Shown here in pieces: positions 54,575 through 63,164 of a stretch of DNA of 64,000 bases. This DNA comes from Aliivibrio_A sp016764915 (GTDB taxonomy: Bacteria; Pseudomonadota; Gammaproteobacteria; Enterobacterales; Vibrionaceae). The notes beneath the pieces were generated by a model that saw nothing but the letters and a program-made list of their open reading frames with translations, searched no databases and was not told the origin of the DNA. Position 1 is the stretch's first letter; each line of letters opens with the position of its first letter. Made by a program: the position numbers and the translations under genes. The stretch spans positions 2,232,001 to 2,296,000 of the forward strand of contig OZ245058.1 in the NCBI GenBank assembly GCA_965224595.1, read 5' to 3'.

Positions 54575-55645
54575 ATGAAAGAAGTAACCAAAAGAAGAGT
54601 GGCGGCCTACACGGCGGCCATTGCAAAGCAACACGGTGTCAGCGACGCCACTGAAAAATTCAACGTAAACCCGGCAGCGTCTCAAAAAATCGTGGCTAAA
54701 ATGCGCGAAAGTAACTGGCTGCTGAAGAAAATCAACATCGTGATGGTGGTTAATCAAATTGGCGACGCATTGGGTCTTGGCGTAACGGGCATGATAGCCA
54801 GTCGAACCAACACCAAAAGCGGCACTGAGCGCAAACCCAAACGCGTCTATGATATGGACGCCATGAGCTATGCGTGCGTGCAAACCAACTTTGATTCCTG
54901 CATTCGTTATGATCAACTGGATGCGTACGCGCATCTGAAAATCTTTGATAAAATCATTGCAGCCCAAACCAGGCAGCAGATTGATGTTAACAAAATCACC
55001 ATCGGGTTTTATGGCGCGTCTTGCGCTGATGATACCGACCCAAAAGCTAACCCAAACGGCGAAGACGTCAACAAAGGCTGGTTGCAAAACCTGCGTGATA
55101 ACCACAAGGATGCGATGCTTGTTGAGGGCGGCGTTACGGGTGAAATTCGACTTGGCGAAGGTGAAGCTATCCCAGAGGGCGGCACAGGCGCCGGTCTTGG
55201 CGATTTCATCAACCTTGATTTGGCGGTGATGAATGTCAAAGGGATGCTCAGTGATGTTTGCGCTAACGCCCCAGATTTAGTCGCCATTATTGGCAGCGAT
55301 TTACTCTCTTATGACAAGGCTAAGTTCTACGCCGCTCAAGGCAACACGCCAAGCGAAAAGTCGCGCATTGAAGATAAGCAGGTGATTGGCACCTATGGCG
55401 GTCTTCCCGCGTTCTCTGTGGCGTCATTTCCGCCAACGGGCATTCTTGTGACCAGCTTTAAAAACTTGTCGATTTATATCCAAGAGGGCTCCATTCGCCG
55501 CTCAGTGGGCAAGAAAAACGACGCATTAGATCAGCTTGAAAACTTCGAATCCATGAACATGGCTTATGTGATTGAAGACTTAGGCAAAGCCGCTGCCATT
55601 GAGTTTGATAATGTGAAATTGTGGATAAACGGCGCGTGGGTATAA
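54575..55645 (+). CDS. Major capsid protein, P2 gpN-like
   Basis: 356 residues (P2 gpN 357). 'AYTAAIAKQHGVSDATEKFNV' near the N-terminus, 'NKGWLQNLRD' and 'YVIEDLGKAAAIEFDN' are typical of the P2 capsid family (HK97 fold). Follows the scaffold gene by 48 bases. Confidence 0.92.
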   Translation: MKEVTKRRVAAYTAAIAKQHGVSDATEKFNVNPAASQKIVAKMRESNWLLKKINIVMVVNQIGDALGLGVTGMIASRTNTKSGTERKPKRVYDMDAMSYACVQTNFDSCIRYDQLDAYAHLKIFDKIIAAQTRQQIDVNKITIGFYGASCADDTDPKANPNGEDVNKGWLQNLRDNHKDAMLVEGGVTGEIRLGEGEAIPEGGTGAGLGDFINLDLAVMNVKGMLSDVCANAPDLVAIIGSDLLSYDKAKFYAAQGNTPSEKSRIEDKQVIGTYGGLPAFSVASFPPTGILVTSFKNLSIYIQEGSIRRSVGKKNDALDQLENFESMNMAYVIEDLGKAAAIEFDNVKLWINGAWV

Positions 55646-55757
55646 CCCCACAGATATAAACACACCCCATGCAGGCGCTCGCAGTTAGCCATAAAAGAGA
55701 CACTGTCTTTACGTATTGCTGCCTGCGTTTAGCCTGCATTCCCTTAAGGTTCTTATC

Positions 55758-56216
55758 GTGGAAATCATGGAATTTGTCGGCAACAAAGATGAGATTTATG
55801 GCGCAGTGCTTGAGGCAACCGCATTGTATCCAGAGCTTACTATCGCAGAATTTCAAGAACTGTTTCATTTTTTGAGTAATGAAAGTGAAGCGAGTCTGCT
55901 GCATCAAACGACCATTGCCAGGATAGCCGTCAATCAAGAGTTATTCAGTGTCGTCACCTCGTTTGGTTCTCTTGTCGCGCTCTCTCAAGCGCGTTATGGG
56001 GATAAGGTAAGTGGCGAGACCTTGTACAAACAAGCGGTATTTTCTCAAGCAGCGCACCTTGTCATTGGCAATCAAATCAGCAGTGACGCCACCAAGGAGG
56101 CGGCGGAGCGCCAGGAGGCCATGAGCCAAAAAGCAAACCACTGCTTAGTGTCGTATCGCAGAGCGATTGATACGCTCATCAACAACGCTGAGACCTACAC
56201 GATTGAGGTTATTTAG
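55758..56216 (+). CDS. Head completion protein, P2 gpL-like
   Basis: 152 residues, mostly helical. The C-terminal pattern 'LYKQAVFSQAAHLVIGNQI' followed by helices matches gpL-type head completion proteins. The GTG at 55758 has TTAAGG upstream; the frame from 55716 is longer. In P2 gene M lies between N and L; here M is absent at that spot. Confidence 0.68.
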   Translation: MEIMEFVGNKDEIYGAVLEATALYPELTIAEFQELFHFLSNESEASLLHQTTIARIAVNQELFSVVTSFGSLVALSQARYGDKVSGETLYKQAVFSQAAHLVIGNQISSDATKEAAERQEAMSQKANHCLVSYRRAIDTLINNAETYTIEVI

Positions 56217-56690
56217 ATGAAAGCACTGCAGAGCTTAACTGAGCTTTTTGCCCGCCACATTACCGATGCTGCAAACCTTGAAGTGTGGGCCGAAGATGGC
56301 GAGCTGGTCTGCGCGCAGAGTTTGGTGGTTGATGGGTTTGATGTGGCTTACACGGTCAATATCAATCTAAGCGCGGTGGAGGTAAAACCGCATGTTCTGA
56401 TGATGCACCTGGTGTGCTGGCTTAACGAGTTTGATGTTGATCGCTCAGAAAAAGGACTGCCACCGCCCTCGTTTGCCGTCCAACTGCTTAATAAGGGATT
56501 GTGCGACATCAAGTTAAAAGTGGATATCCAAGAGAATTACTTACTCCAAGAAAATGCATCAGGAAGCTGGAAGCAAGATGGCACTCTGTTTGATTGCGTG
56601 AGCGGGTTTGAGAAAGCCGCCATAGAGAGCGAGCTGCTGCCGTTGGAGTTCATTCATGCTCATGAGAAGGATTTTCCCTCATGCAGCTAA
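56217..56690 (+). CDS. Tail completion protein, P2 gpR-like
   Basis: 157 residues. 'LARHI' near the start, 'YTVNINLSAVEVKPHVLMMHL' and 'QLLNKGLCDIKLKVDIQEN' match P2 gpR, needed to join tail and head. Overlaps gpS by ten bases. Confidence 0.8.
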   Translation: MKALQSLTELFARHITDAANLEVWAEDGELVCAQSLVVDGFDVAYTVNINLSAVEVKPHVLMMHLVCWLNEFDVDRSEKGLPPPSFAVQLLNKGLCDIKLKVDIQENYLLQENASGSWKQDGTLFDCVSGFEKAAIESELLPLEFIHAHEKDFPSCS

Positions 56691-57220
56691 GCAATCCCGA
56701 GCAGTTAACCGCGCTCATCGACAGCTTGATAATGACCGCGCCGGAAAAGTTTGATTTAAACCGGCGTTTGGCCAACCGGACGCGCCAATACTTTCGAGAG
56801 CAAATTCGCAAGCAGCGCGACATCGATGGCAACCCGTACCAGGGGCGAACGCGCAGAAAAATAGAGGTCTTTTCTCGGTCTGGGCAACCGGAAAAAGCAA
56901 AGCTGACTCAAAATAATAAAAACATGCTGATGGGGCTAAGTCGCTCGTTAAAGACATCGGTGACCGATGAGTCATTTGAGGTGGGTGTAATGGGCGTTCT
57001 TGGCGGCATAGGACGCGCGCACAATGAAGGTCGAGGTATGACGTTCACCACTCGAATGAAGGGTTTTTACAATTCGAAAACCAACCGCTGGGAGGGCGGC
57101 GTCAAAGTGAAAAGCAATTACCAAATGCCCAAACGAACCTTCATTGGTTGGACACCAACGCTTGAGCGTGAGCTGCTTGCCATGGTGAATACAGACTTAT
57201 TAAAGAATGTGGAGAGTTAA
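56681..57220 (+). CDS. Tail completion/virion morphogenesis protein, P2 gpS-like
   Basis: 179 residues. 'RQYFREQIRKQRDIDGNPYQG' is the gpS-family (Mu gpG-like) motif. Acts in tail completion. Followed after no gap by a DUF2635 gene. Confidence 0.8.
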   Translation: MQLSNPEQLTALIDSLIMTAPEKFDLNRRLANRTRQYFREQIRKQRDIDGNPYQGRTRRKIEVFSRSGQPEKAKLTQNNKNMLMGLSRSLKTSVTDESFEVGVMGVLGGIGRAHNEGRGMTFTTRMKGFYNSKTNRWEGGVKVKSNYQMPKRTFIGWTPTLERELLAMVNTDLLKNVES

Positions 57221-57391
57221 ATGCGCGAGATAAAAATCAAACCCAAAAAAGAGTTATTGGTGCGCGATCCAATGACCCGTGAGCCACTAAAAGGCTCAGG
57301 GGAGAATAAACCGCGAAACACGTACTGGCTGCGCCGCATCAAAGATGGCTCAGTGGCCTTGATGGACACTAAAAAGGAGACTAAATCATGA
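57221..57391 (+). CDS. DUF2635 protein, Mu gp38-like
   Basis: 56 residues with 'VRDPMTREPLKGSGENKPRN' and 'YWLRRIKDGSV', the DUF2635 pattern that precedes the sheath gene in Mu-like phages. Its stop overlaps the sheath ATG. Confidence 0.82.
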   Translation: MREIKIKPKKELLVRDPMTREPLKGSGENKPRNTYWLRRIKDGSVALMDTKKETKS

Positions 57392-58521
57392 GCATCAGTT
57401 TTGCAGAAGTGCCAAAATCCGCCCGCGTCCCTGGCGTGTACATCGAAATCGACAACAGCTTGGCTAATAGCGCAGAAGCTCAGCAAGTGGTGTTGGTGAT
57501 TGGTAATGCAGTGGCAGACGCCCCCGTTGCGCCCAACACCGTTGTATTGTGCATGAATGAAGATTCAGCGCGCGAGCAGTTTGGCGAGTCGGACATTACC
57601 GGCATGCTCAAATTCTTTACCAAACAAAATGAAACCATGCCGATTTACGCGGTGAGCGTAGACAGCGCGGATACCATGAGCGCATTGGCCGCCCTTGGCG
57701 ATAAACAATATCATCACATTCTTTGCTCGCTTAATGATGACACCACTATTCGTGAGTTGGGCGAGTTTTTAGACGCTCGTTATAAAGCGCTGGAAATGAT
57801 CCCCGGCATTGCCTATTTACCAAAAAAAGGCACACATGCCGAGCTGGTTACCTTTGGCTCGAAATCAAACTGCCCATTGATAAGTTTCATGTCTATCCAT
57901 CAATTGGTGAATTCGGCCAATGCGCCGCTGAGTGATGCCGAAGCGCTCGGCGCTTGGGCTGGGAAAATTGCGCCATCGCTTGCAAACGATCCCTGTCGCC
58001 CACTGCAAACCTTAACCATGAGCGGCGTGTATTCAGCGGCGACCAGTGAGTTTGATTGGGCCGAGCGCAACCTGTTATTGCATGAGGGCATGGGCACCTA
58101 CACCGTGACCGCAACAGGTGAGGTACAAATTGAGCGCCCTGTCACTGCGTACACAGAAAATGCAGCAGGGGTTGTTGATGACAGTTATCTGGATGTCATG
58201 ACGCCTGCCACGTCCATGTATTTTCGCGAGAAGCAGCGCTCACTCATTCAAAGCAAGTTTTCTCGCCATAAGCTGGCCAGAGACAGTACGCGCTTTGCGC
58301 CCGGGCAAGCGATTGTCACGCCAAGCATCATTAAGGGTGAGTTGCTCGCGCTCTACAAGGCACTGGAATATCAGGGCATTGTTCAAGATTTTGAGGGGTA
58401 TAAAAAGTCCCTCATCGTCGAATTGGATGAAAACAACAAAACCCGCATTAACTACCAAGACAGCCCGCAGTTCATCAATGGCTTGATCATTACTGCAGGT
58501 AAAATTCAATTTAGGAAATAG
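57388..58521 (+). CDS. Contractile tail sheath protein, Mu gpL-like
   Basis: 377 residues, shorter than Mu gpL (about 495). 'VPKSARVPGVYIEIDNSLAN' is the typical sheath N-terminus, and the C-terminal 'SPQFINGLIITAGKIQF' fits the sheath fold. It marks a contractile (myovirus) tail. Confidence 0.88.
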   Translation: MSISFAEVPKSARVPGVYIEIDNSLANSAEAQQVVLVIGNAVADAPVAPNTVVLCMNEDSAREQFGESDITGMLKFFTKQNETMPIYAVSVDSADTMSALAALGDKQYHHILCSLNDDTTIRELGEFLDARYKALEMIPGIAYLPKKGTHAELVTFGSKSNCPLISFMSIHQLVNSANAPLSDAEALGAWAGKIAPSLANDPCRPLQTLTMSGVYSAATSEFDWAERNLLLHEGMGTYTVTATGEVQIERPVTAYTENAAGVVDDSYLDVMTPATSMYFREKQRSLIQSKFSRHKLARDSTRFAPGQAIVTPSIIKGELLALYKALEYQGIVQDFEGYKKSLIVELDENNKTRINYQDSPQFINGLIITAGKIQFRK

Positions 58522-58552
58522 CTCATTCACTTGAGCTTTTTGGAGAGTCATT

Positions 58553-58918
58553 ATGAGTACAGCCGTCACCAGTCGTGGTTTTTTAGATGCAGGCTCGCTC
58601 GGTCGCCTGCCCACCAAAGAGGGTGCCACCGTCAATTTTGGCGGTGTAAAACGAGAGCCCGTCATGGGCGATGAAGGGGTGCTTGGTTACAGTGAAGTAT
58701 TTGATGGCGCGCCAAGCATCAAGGTCACCATTGTGCACGCAAGCACCACCGATGAAACCGCCATTGGTAAATTTACAGGCGAGAACGTCACGCTCAATAC
58801 CAACAGTGGCAAAAGTTACACCTTGATGGGTGCTTGGGTCAGCGAGCCGATTGAGTTAAGCGTTAAGGATGGGCAGCTCGAGGTTCTGTTTCTTGGCACT
58901 GAGTTGATCCCACAATAA
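58553..58918 (+). CDS. Tail tube protein, Mu gpM-like
   Basis: 121 residues (Mu gpM about 118). 'GVKREPVMGDEGVLGYSE' and 'TLMGAWVSEPIELSVKDGQL' match the tube family. Directly after the sheath, as in Mu. Confidence 0.86.
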   Translation: MSTAVTSRGFLDAGSLGRLPTKEGATVNFGGVKREPVMGDEGVLGYSEVFDGAPSIKVTIVHASTTDETAIGKFTGENVTLNTNSGKSYTLMGAWVSEPIELSVKDGQLEVLFLGTELIPQ

Positions 58919-58948
58919 CCAGTCATTAATAACCAATAAGAGGTTGGC

Positions 58949-59674
58949 ATGCTGACTTTATTAAAAAAACGACAAGCGAGAACGGCCGCAAAAGTGGCCA
59001 TTGCCGCGCAGAGCGAGCAACAACCAGATGTGAACGTAACAGACGTTCAGTCAGGTGAAACGAATGGCCCCCATCGCCCAGGGCTAGAAGATAGGCCGTG
59101 GGATGAAATTGGAGGCATTTTAAAAAAGGACTTGGAATACGCCCGCACTCTGCCTGGCGCGCAAGATAAAATTCCGTTTAAAAAAGAGCTCATCAAAAAA
59201 TACGCCCCGTTGGTGGAAAGGTTGCTTGTGACACACAAAGACAACCTCGAGCGGCTTGATGTGGTGTGGTGGTTCTACTTGTGGAAAATTGATGTTGGCC
59301 TGTTGCCACTCATTCACGATGAGTTTAAGGCCGCCATCCTTAATGGCCTTGATACGCCAGATGACTGGAAGTCAGACGGATACACCGCCTATTGCGATAT
59401 TGTTTTTAAATACACGTTTGATGCTCACAAAGAGAATAAACCGCTTAATGCAGCCTACTTATTGGGCGCGGTGAAAGATGTGATTGGCGGTGTTGCGGCT
59501 ATCCCTGCGCCACTGAAAGTAAAAATGTTTCGTCTTGCTGGTGATTTACTCAGAAAGTATGGCAAGCCTGAAGAGGCACTGGCGCTGTTTGAAATGGTGA
59601 TGGCTTTGAATCCCAATAAAGGCGGCTGCAAAACCAAAGTGAAAGAGCTAAAAGAGGAGTTAGATCATGAATAA
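58949..59674 (+). CDS. Terminase small subunit, P2 gpM-like, in an unusual place
   Basis: 241 residues (P2 gpM 247). 'KKELIKKYAPLVERLLV', 'LDVVWWFYLWKIDVG' and the C-terminal 'MFRLAGDLLRKYGKPEEALA' follow the gpM pattern, including the repeat-like C-terminal helix. It recognises cos and nicks DNA. In P2 it lies between N and L in the head cluster; here it lies between tail tube and gp41/gpE, overlapping the latter by eight bases. Confidence 0.72.
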   Translation: MLTLLKKRQARTAAKVAIAAQSEQQPDVNVTDVQSGETNGPHRPGLEDRPWDEIGGILKKDLEYARTLPGAQDKIPFKKELIKKYAPLVERLLVTHKDNLERLDVVWWFYLWKIDVGLLPLIHDEFKAAILNGLDTPDDWKSDGYTAYCDIVFKYTFDAHKENKPLNAAYLLGAVKDVIGGVAAIPAPLKVKMFRLAGDLLRKYGKPEEALALFEMVMALNPNKGGCKTKVKELKEELDHE

Positions 59675-59933
59675 AATAAGCACCGTTACTTTGCCTGTCC
59701 CGATTGAGAAAGACGGTAAGGACATCACTGAAATAGAGCTGCGTAAACCTTGCTCGGGTGACTTGCGCGGTTTGAGTCTTCTGGGCGTGTGCGAAATGCA
59801 GTTTGAGGCCGCGTGTACCCTGCTGCCTCGTATCTCTATTTTGAACGAGCGGGACTTACTCAATATGGACGTCGCCAATCTTGCGCCTTTGATGACAGAA
59901 ATCGCCTCTTTTTTCGTCGATACGAAGCGTTAG
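59667..59933 (+). CDS. Tail assembly chaperone, short form (gp41/gpE-like)
   Basis: 88 residues. 'ITEIELRKPCSGDLRGLSLLGV' matches the Mu gp41/P2 gpE tail assembly family. Before its stop it contains a slippery heptamer, so a longer frameshifted form is expected. Confidence 0.82.
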   Translation: MNKISTVTLPVPIEKDGKDITEIELRKPCSGDLRGLSLLGVCEMQFEAACTLLPRISILNERDLLNMDVANLAPLMTEIASFFVDTKR

Positions 59934-60073
59934 CTGATCGCGTTGAAGGGCTGTATGCCGATTTGGCGTTGGTGTTCCACTGGCCGCCGAGCGAAATCGA
60001 CAAACTCAGTCTGGATGATTTGATTTCGTTTCGAGAAGAGGCGCGGATTCGCCACCAACCAGAGCGCACTTAG
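59667..60073 (+). CDS. Tail assembly chaperone, -1 frameshifted long form (gpE+E'-like)
   Basis: A -1 shift at T TTT TTC (59909-59915) joins gp41/gpE to a second frame. Its product, 'LYADLALVFHWPPSEIDKLS', matches the E' (GpE) motif of P2, where the same type of shift makes E+E'. The fusion would be about 135 residues and end at 60073. The second frame has no ribosome site of its own. Confidence 0.8.
59909..59915 (+). other. Programmed -1 ribosomal frameshift site
   Basis: T TTT TTC in the correct codon phase of the gp41/gpE gene (tct-ttt-ttc). It matches the X XXY YYZ rule and gives a product with the E' motif. Confidence 0.85.
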
Positions 60074-60085
60074 CGCTCTTTTTTT
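60061..60085 (+). terminator. Terminator-like hairpin before the tape-measure gene
   Basis: AGAGCGC and GCGCTCT with loop ACTTA, then a run of Ts. It overlaps the end of the frameshifted gene and lies 19 bases before the tape-measure start. Confidence 0.7.
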
Positions 60086-60103
60086 ATTTAAAAAGGTCAT
60101 CTT

Positions 60104-62002
60104 ATGAAAATGAATCTCTCTGTTGTCATGAGTCTGAAAGACAAAGTCAGCGCGCCGCTCAAAGGCATGAGCAGTGACTCTGATTACTACGCAAAAAAGA
60201 TAAAGAAAATACAGCTCGCGCAAGCCGATGATTCGAGTGCACTGGCGCTTATTGCCTCTTATCAACACATTCAACAAGAGCTGAATAAAAACACGCTGGA
60301 GGGCGAGGAGGCCGCTGAGAAGCTACTCAAACTCAAAAACCAAATGGCGGCCACCGAAGAGCCCAGCGCCGCATTGACCAATAAACTGGCCAAACAAGAA
60401 GAGAAAGTGGCCCAGCTTACGGATAAGAATAACCAGTTTGAGGCCAGCTTAAGTGAAACCAGCAAGCGCATGAAAAAATCAGGCGTTGATGTTAAAAAGT
60501 TAGATAGTGAGGTTGATAGGCTTTCCAAGAGTCAGATAGCCAGCACCAAAAGCATCGATGCGACGAGTAAAAGTTACAAGCGACTTAAAAAAGCCATGAC
60601 GCCCATCACCAAGATGAACAAGCTCATTAAGATGCCAACTTTGCAAACGGCAAAAAATACGGCAATGGGCGCTGCAGGCGTGCTCGGTACGCTGGCAGGG
60701 TTTGGGGTGGTCATGTCCAGCACGGCCGCCCGGGTGAATGAGTTATCAAAAGCGGCGGGCGATATTCAAATGCCGGTGGGCGAGCTCCAGGCGTTACGGA
60801 TGCAAGCGAGCGGCGCAGGCGCAGAAGCTGAGGACATGGACGCGGCGCTCAAAGAGATGAGCCTTCGCTGGGGCGAGATGAAATCATTAGGCTCTGGTGC
60901 CATGAATGATTACTTCCAAGACACCGGCAATAAAAAAGCCTATAACGATTTGCTTAATGCCAAAGATGCGGCGCAAGCCTACCAGGTTATTGTTCGAGAA
61001 ATTGCAAAAGAGGCAGACGTCTCCAAGCAGAACTTTATGGCGGATGAGTTCTTTGGCGGCGACAGTGAGAAGCTGCTGCCTGTTCTTAAAGGCGGCCTGG
61101 ACGATTTAAGGCAAGCCAAACAGCGCCTCAATGATACGGGCGGCCCGATTGATGAGACATCAATAAAAGCCTCTAAAGCGTTCGCTGCAGGGCTTAAAAA
61201 ACTGAGCTCGATTGTGGACTCACTGAAAATCAGCGCGCTGACACCGGTGATGGCGGAGCTGTCCGTTTGGTTTGAGACGCTTGCAACCAACATGAAAGAC
61301 ATGGACTGGCGAGAAGAAGCGATTGAGAAGCTCAGAACTATCGTAAGCGGAACATTTACAGCACTTAAATTCATGGGTAAGGCCATTATGTTTGTGGCAG
61401 AAAACATCAAAGGCATTGTTGCCGCGTTTCTTCTTTTCAAAATAGCGCTGATTGCCATCAATGCCGCCATCATGCTCAACCCTATCGGATTGATGGCTGC
61501 AGGTATTGCGGCGGCTGTTGTTGGTATCGGTTACTTGATTGATAGATTCATCGGCTTTGACGTGATATTGCAAGCGGTAGGCAAGGCGATTGGATGGGTG
61601 TGGGATGGCATCAAGTCCATGATTAATATGTTGCCCGATGCGCTTATCCCGGATGGCTGGAAAACCTCACTTGAAGAGGCGGGCGATGAAGTGGCCAAAC
61701 TCAATGGCAAGCTTGGCAGTTTAAAGGATAAGAACGTCAAATTAGGCATTACTACGACCGATACTGTTAATCGACGTCAAAACCAAGCGGATACGCAGCA
61801 ACATGGCCAACAATATCAAACTGGTAGTATGCGCAGCCCAGGTCAGCTTCGATATCAACCATTGGGCAGCCAGACAATCAAAAGCCAATCTGAGGTGAAA
61901 CTCACCATCCAATCGGATAAGCCTGTGTCCATAGACAAAGCCGTCAGCGAAAAAGGCACAGACTTAAGCGTAAACGTTGGCAATATGGCGATGAGTTATT
62001 AA
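60104..62002 (+). CDS. Tail tape measure protein
   Basis: 632 residues. Long helical N-terminal half with coiled coils (about 50-170), then hydrophobic segments 'TAMGAAGVLGTLAGFGVVMS'-like at about 185-205 and two near 440-475. Proteins of this type set tail length and enter the tube; 632 residues predict a tail of roughly 90-100 nm. In Mu the gene is followed by gpN; here it is the last structural gene in view. Confidence 0.85.
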   Translation: MKMNLSVVMSLKDKVSAPLKGMSSDSDYYAKKIKKIQLAQADDSSALALIASYQHIQQELNKNTLEGEEAAEKLLKLKNQMAATEEPSAALTNKLAKQEEKVAQLTDKNNQFEASLSETSKRMKKSGVDVKKLDSEVDRLSKSQIASTKSIDATSKSYKRLKKAMTPITKMNKLIKMPTLQTAKNTAMGAAGVLGTLAGFGVVMSSTAARVNELSKAAGDIQMPVGELQALRMQASGAGAEAEDMDAALKEMSLRWGEMKSLGSGAMNDYFQDTGNKKAYNDLLNAKDAAQAYQVIVREIAKEADVSKQNFMADEFFGGDSEKLLPVLKGGLDDLRQAKQRLNDTGGPIDETSIKASKAFAAGLKKLSSIVDSLKISALTPVMAELSVWFETLATNMKDMDWREEAIEKLRTIVSGTFTALKFMGKAIMFVAENIKGIVAAFLLFKIALIAINAAIMLNPIGLMAAGIAAAVVGIGYLIDRFIGFDVILQAVGKAIGWVWDGIKSMINMLPDALIPDGWKTSLEEAGDEVAKLNGKLGSLKDKNVKLGITTTDTVNRRQNQADTQQHGQQYQTGSMRSPGQLRYQPLGSQTIKSQSEVKLTIQSDKPVSIDKAVSEKGTDLSVNVGNMAMSY

Positions 62003-62193
62003 TGATCTTTAGCTTAAGTCGATGTTTGTCGTACATACAATATCGGTTTGTTTTTATAGCGTGTGTCTCATGTTCTAGTTTTCCGTCCTATAAAACGTGA
62101 TGCATTCTTTCTACAAACCGAAGTCTACTTTCTACAAGAGTAATGCATAAGTTTGCAGTAACTCACTAATTACTAAGATGTTGAATGGTATGG
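62003..62193. other. Non-coding spacer after the tape measure
   Basis: 191 bp, AT-rich, no gene. The right end of the phage (attR) may lie here or beyond the window; no repeat of the left junction was found. Confidence 0.4.
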
Positions 62194-63100
62194 TTAGCCT
62201 AAATATTGAGTGATAAGATGTTATGTCATTCAAGGAGAGTTATATGAATCGAGTAATGGATGAAAAAGTTAGTGATCTCTTCTATAGAGCAATAAATAGG
62301 ATCTCTCTAGATGAAAACTCTGAAAGTTATGAATCTCTAAAGAGTATTATTGGAATTGCTACGGGCTTGCATAATCTTAAAGTTGCAATAATATCATGTC
62401 ATCGAGAAGACAATATTTATTCAAGTAACGTTATATTCCGATCATTAATCGAGCATTACGCAAAAATTTTGATGTTAATGTACAGATACTTAAGTGAGAA
62501 TAATAATGAAGTTGGTAGAGATAACCTGATATTTGCTAGAGCTCATGAACTGAAGAGTTACGGTAATGCTCTGAAACTCTACAAAGATCTTATGGGGCAA
62601 GATTCTTCAACTGTATGTTATAAAAAAGCAATTGAAAACTTAAGCGATGAGGCCGCAGGAAAAACATCAGCAGAACTGAAGAGTGCATCTGACCAATTCG
62701 GATATCGTAACGTCGCTAAGTATTTTAAAGCAAACCAAAATGAATTTTTTAAAAGTCAATTGGAAGTGTTCGCTCCTATAATGCTTGAATACTCGGAGTT
62801 GTCTACCTTTGTGCATGCAGGACCGGAAGCAAATGATTCGGGAGCTGATGTCAGTGATACCTATGTAAATAAGCAGCTTGAAAACGCATTTGGATTAGCT
62901 GCAGCAGTATATTCTATGACACTTCTAGCTCTTTCAAGAGAATACCCAGAAACATTCGATGTCCATAGAGAAATCGATAAAATCGTGAATTCGCAGACAT
63001 AACAAGCCCATGAAGTCCGATTCGCAACGCTATCACATTGGTTGCAAAAGATAAAAGGCGCAACAAAATGTGCCAGCATTGCTCACGGCTTATGGGGGCG
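62194..63100 (+). mobile_element. Probable single integron gene cassette
   Basis: Starts in GTTAGCC (62193-62199), close to the integron core GTTRRRY. It has a 50-bp leader, one gene, and an attC-like site beginning at that gene's stop codon. No integron integrase gene is seen in the window, so it looks like a lone cassette without an integron platform. Confidence 0.65.
62244..63002 (+). CDS. Cassette-borne hypothetical protein, DUF5677/HEPN-like
   Basis: 252 residues, all helical. 'SNVIFRSLIEHYAKILMLMYRYL' and following helices look like DUF5677 or a HEPN-type bundle, but the RNase motif RxxxxH is not clear. The ATG at 62244 has AAGGAG six bases upstream; the one at 62223 is inside that site. 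The stop codon TAA is the first part of the attC-like site. Function unknown; HEPN-type proteins often act in toxin or defence systems, an inference only. Confidence 0.6.
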   Translation: MNRVMDEKVSDLFYRAINRISLDENSESYESLKSIIGIATGLHNLKVAIISCHREDNIYSSNVIFRSLIEHYAKILMLMYRYLSENNNEVGRDNLIFARAHELKSYGNALKLYKDLMGQDSSTVCYKKAIENLSDEAAGKTSAELKSASDQFGYRNVAKYFKANQNEFFKSQLEVFAPIMLEYSELSTFVHAGPEANDSGADVSDTYVNKQLENAFGLAAAVYSMTLLALSREYPETFDVHREIDKIVNSQT

Positions 63101-63106
63101 TTAAGG
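62997..63106 (+). repeat. attC-like integron recombination site
   Basis: Outer boxes ACATAAC (62997-63003) and GTTAAGG (63100-63106). Imperfect arms: CCCAT-g-AAG-t-CCG (63007-63019) against CGGCTTATGGG (63086-63096), which leaves two unpaired bases G and T as in known attC sites. The inner boxes GCAAcGC and GCaTTGC pair next. Resembles the Vibrio VCR type, about 107 bp. Confidence 0.78.
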
Positions 63107-63164
63107 CTCTTGTTGAGGGTTATTCAATTCGTGCTAATTCACAGAAAAAATAATTGAGGCTCTT

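Larger units (their letters stand above)
34000..62190. mobile_element. Mosaic temperate phage: P2-type head, Mu-type tail, RepA replication
   Basis: The left end is near 34000; the right limit is not proven and may lie beyond the window. Order: int, repressor, cox, early genes, repA with origin, ogr, cos-like region, hub and baseplate genes, fibre genes, lysis, chemotaxis receptor (minus), portal and terminase (minus), scaffold, capsid, completion genes, sheath, tube, terminase small subunit, gp41/gpE, tape measure. All structural genes look intact, so it could be functional. Confidence 0.85.

Noticed and set aside
34033..62193. A direct repeat marking both attL and attR
   Set aside because: No shared sequence of ten or more bases was found by eye between the left junction and 62003-62193.
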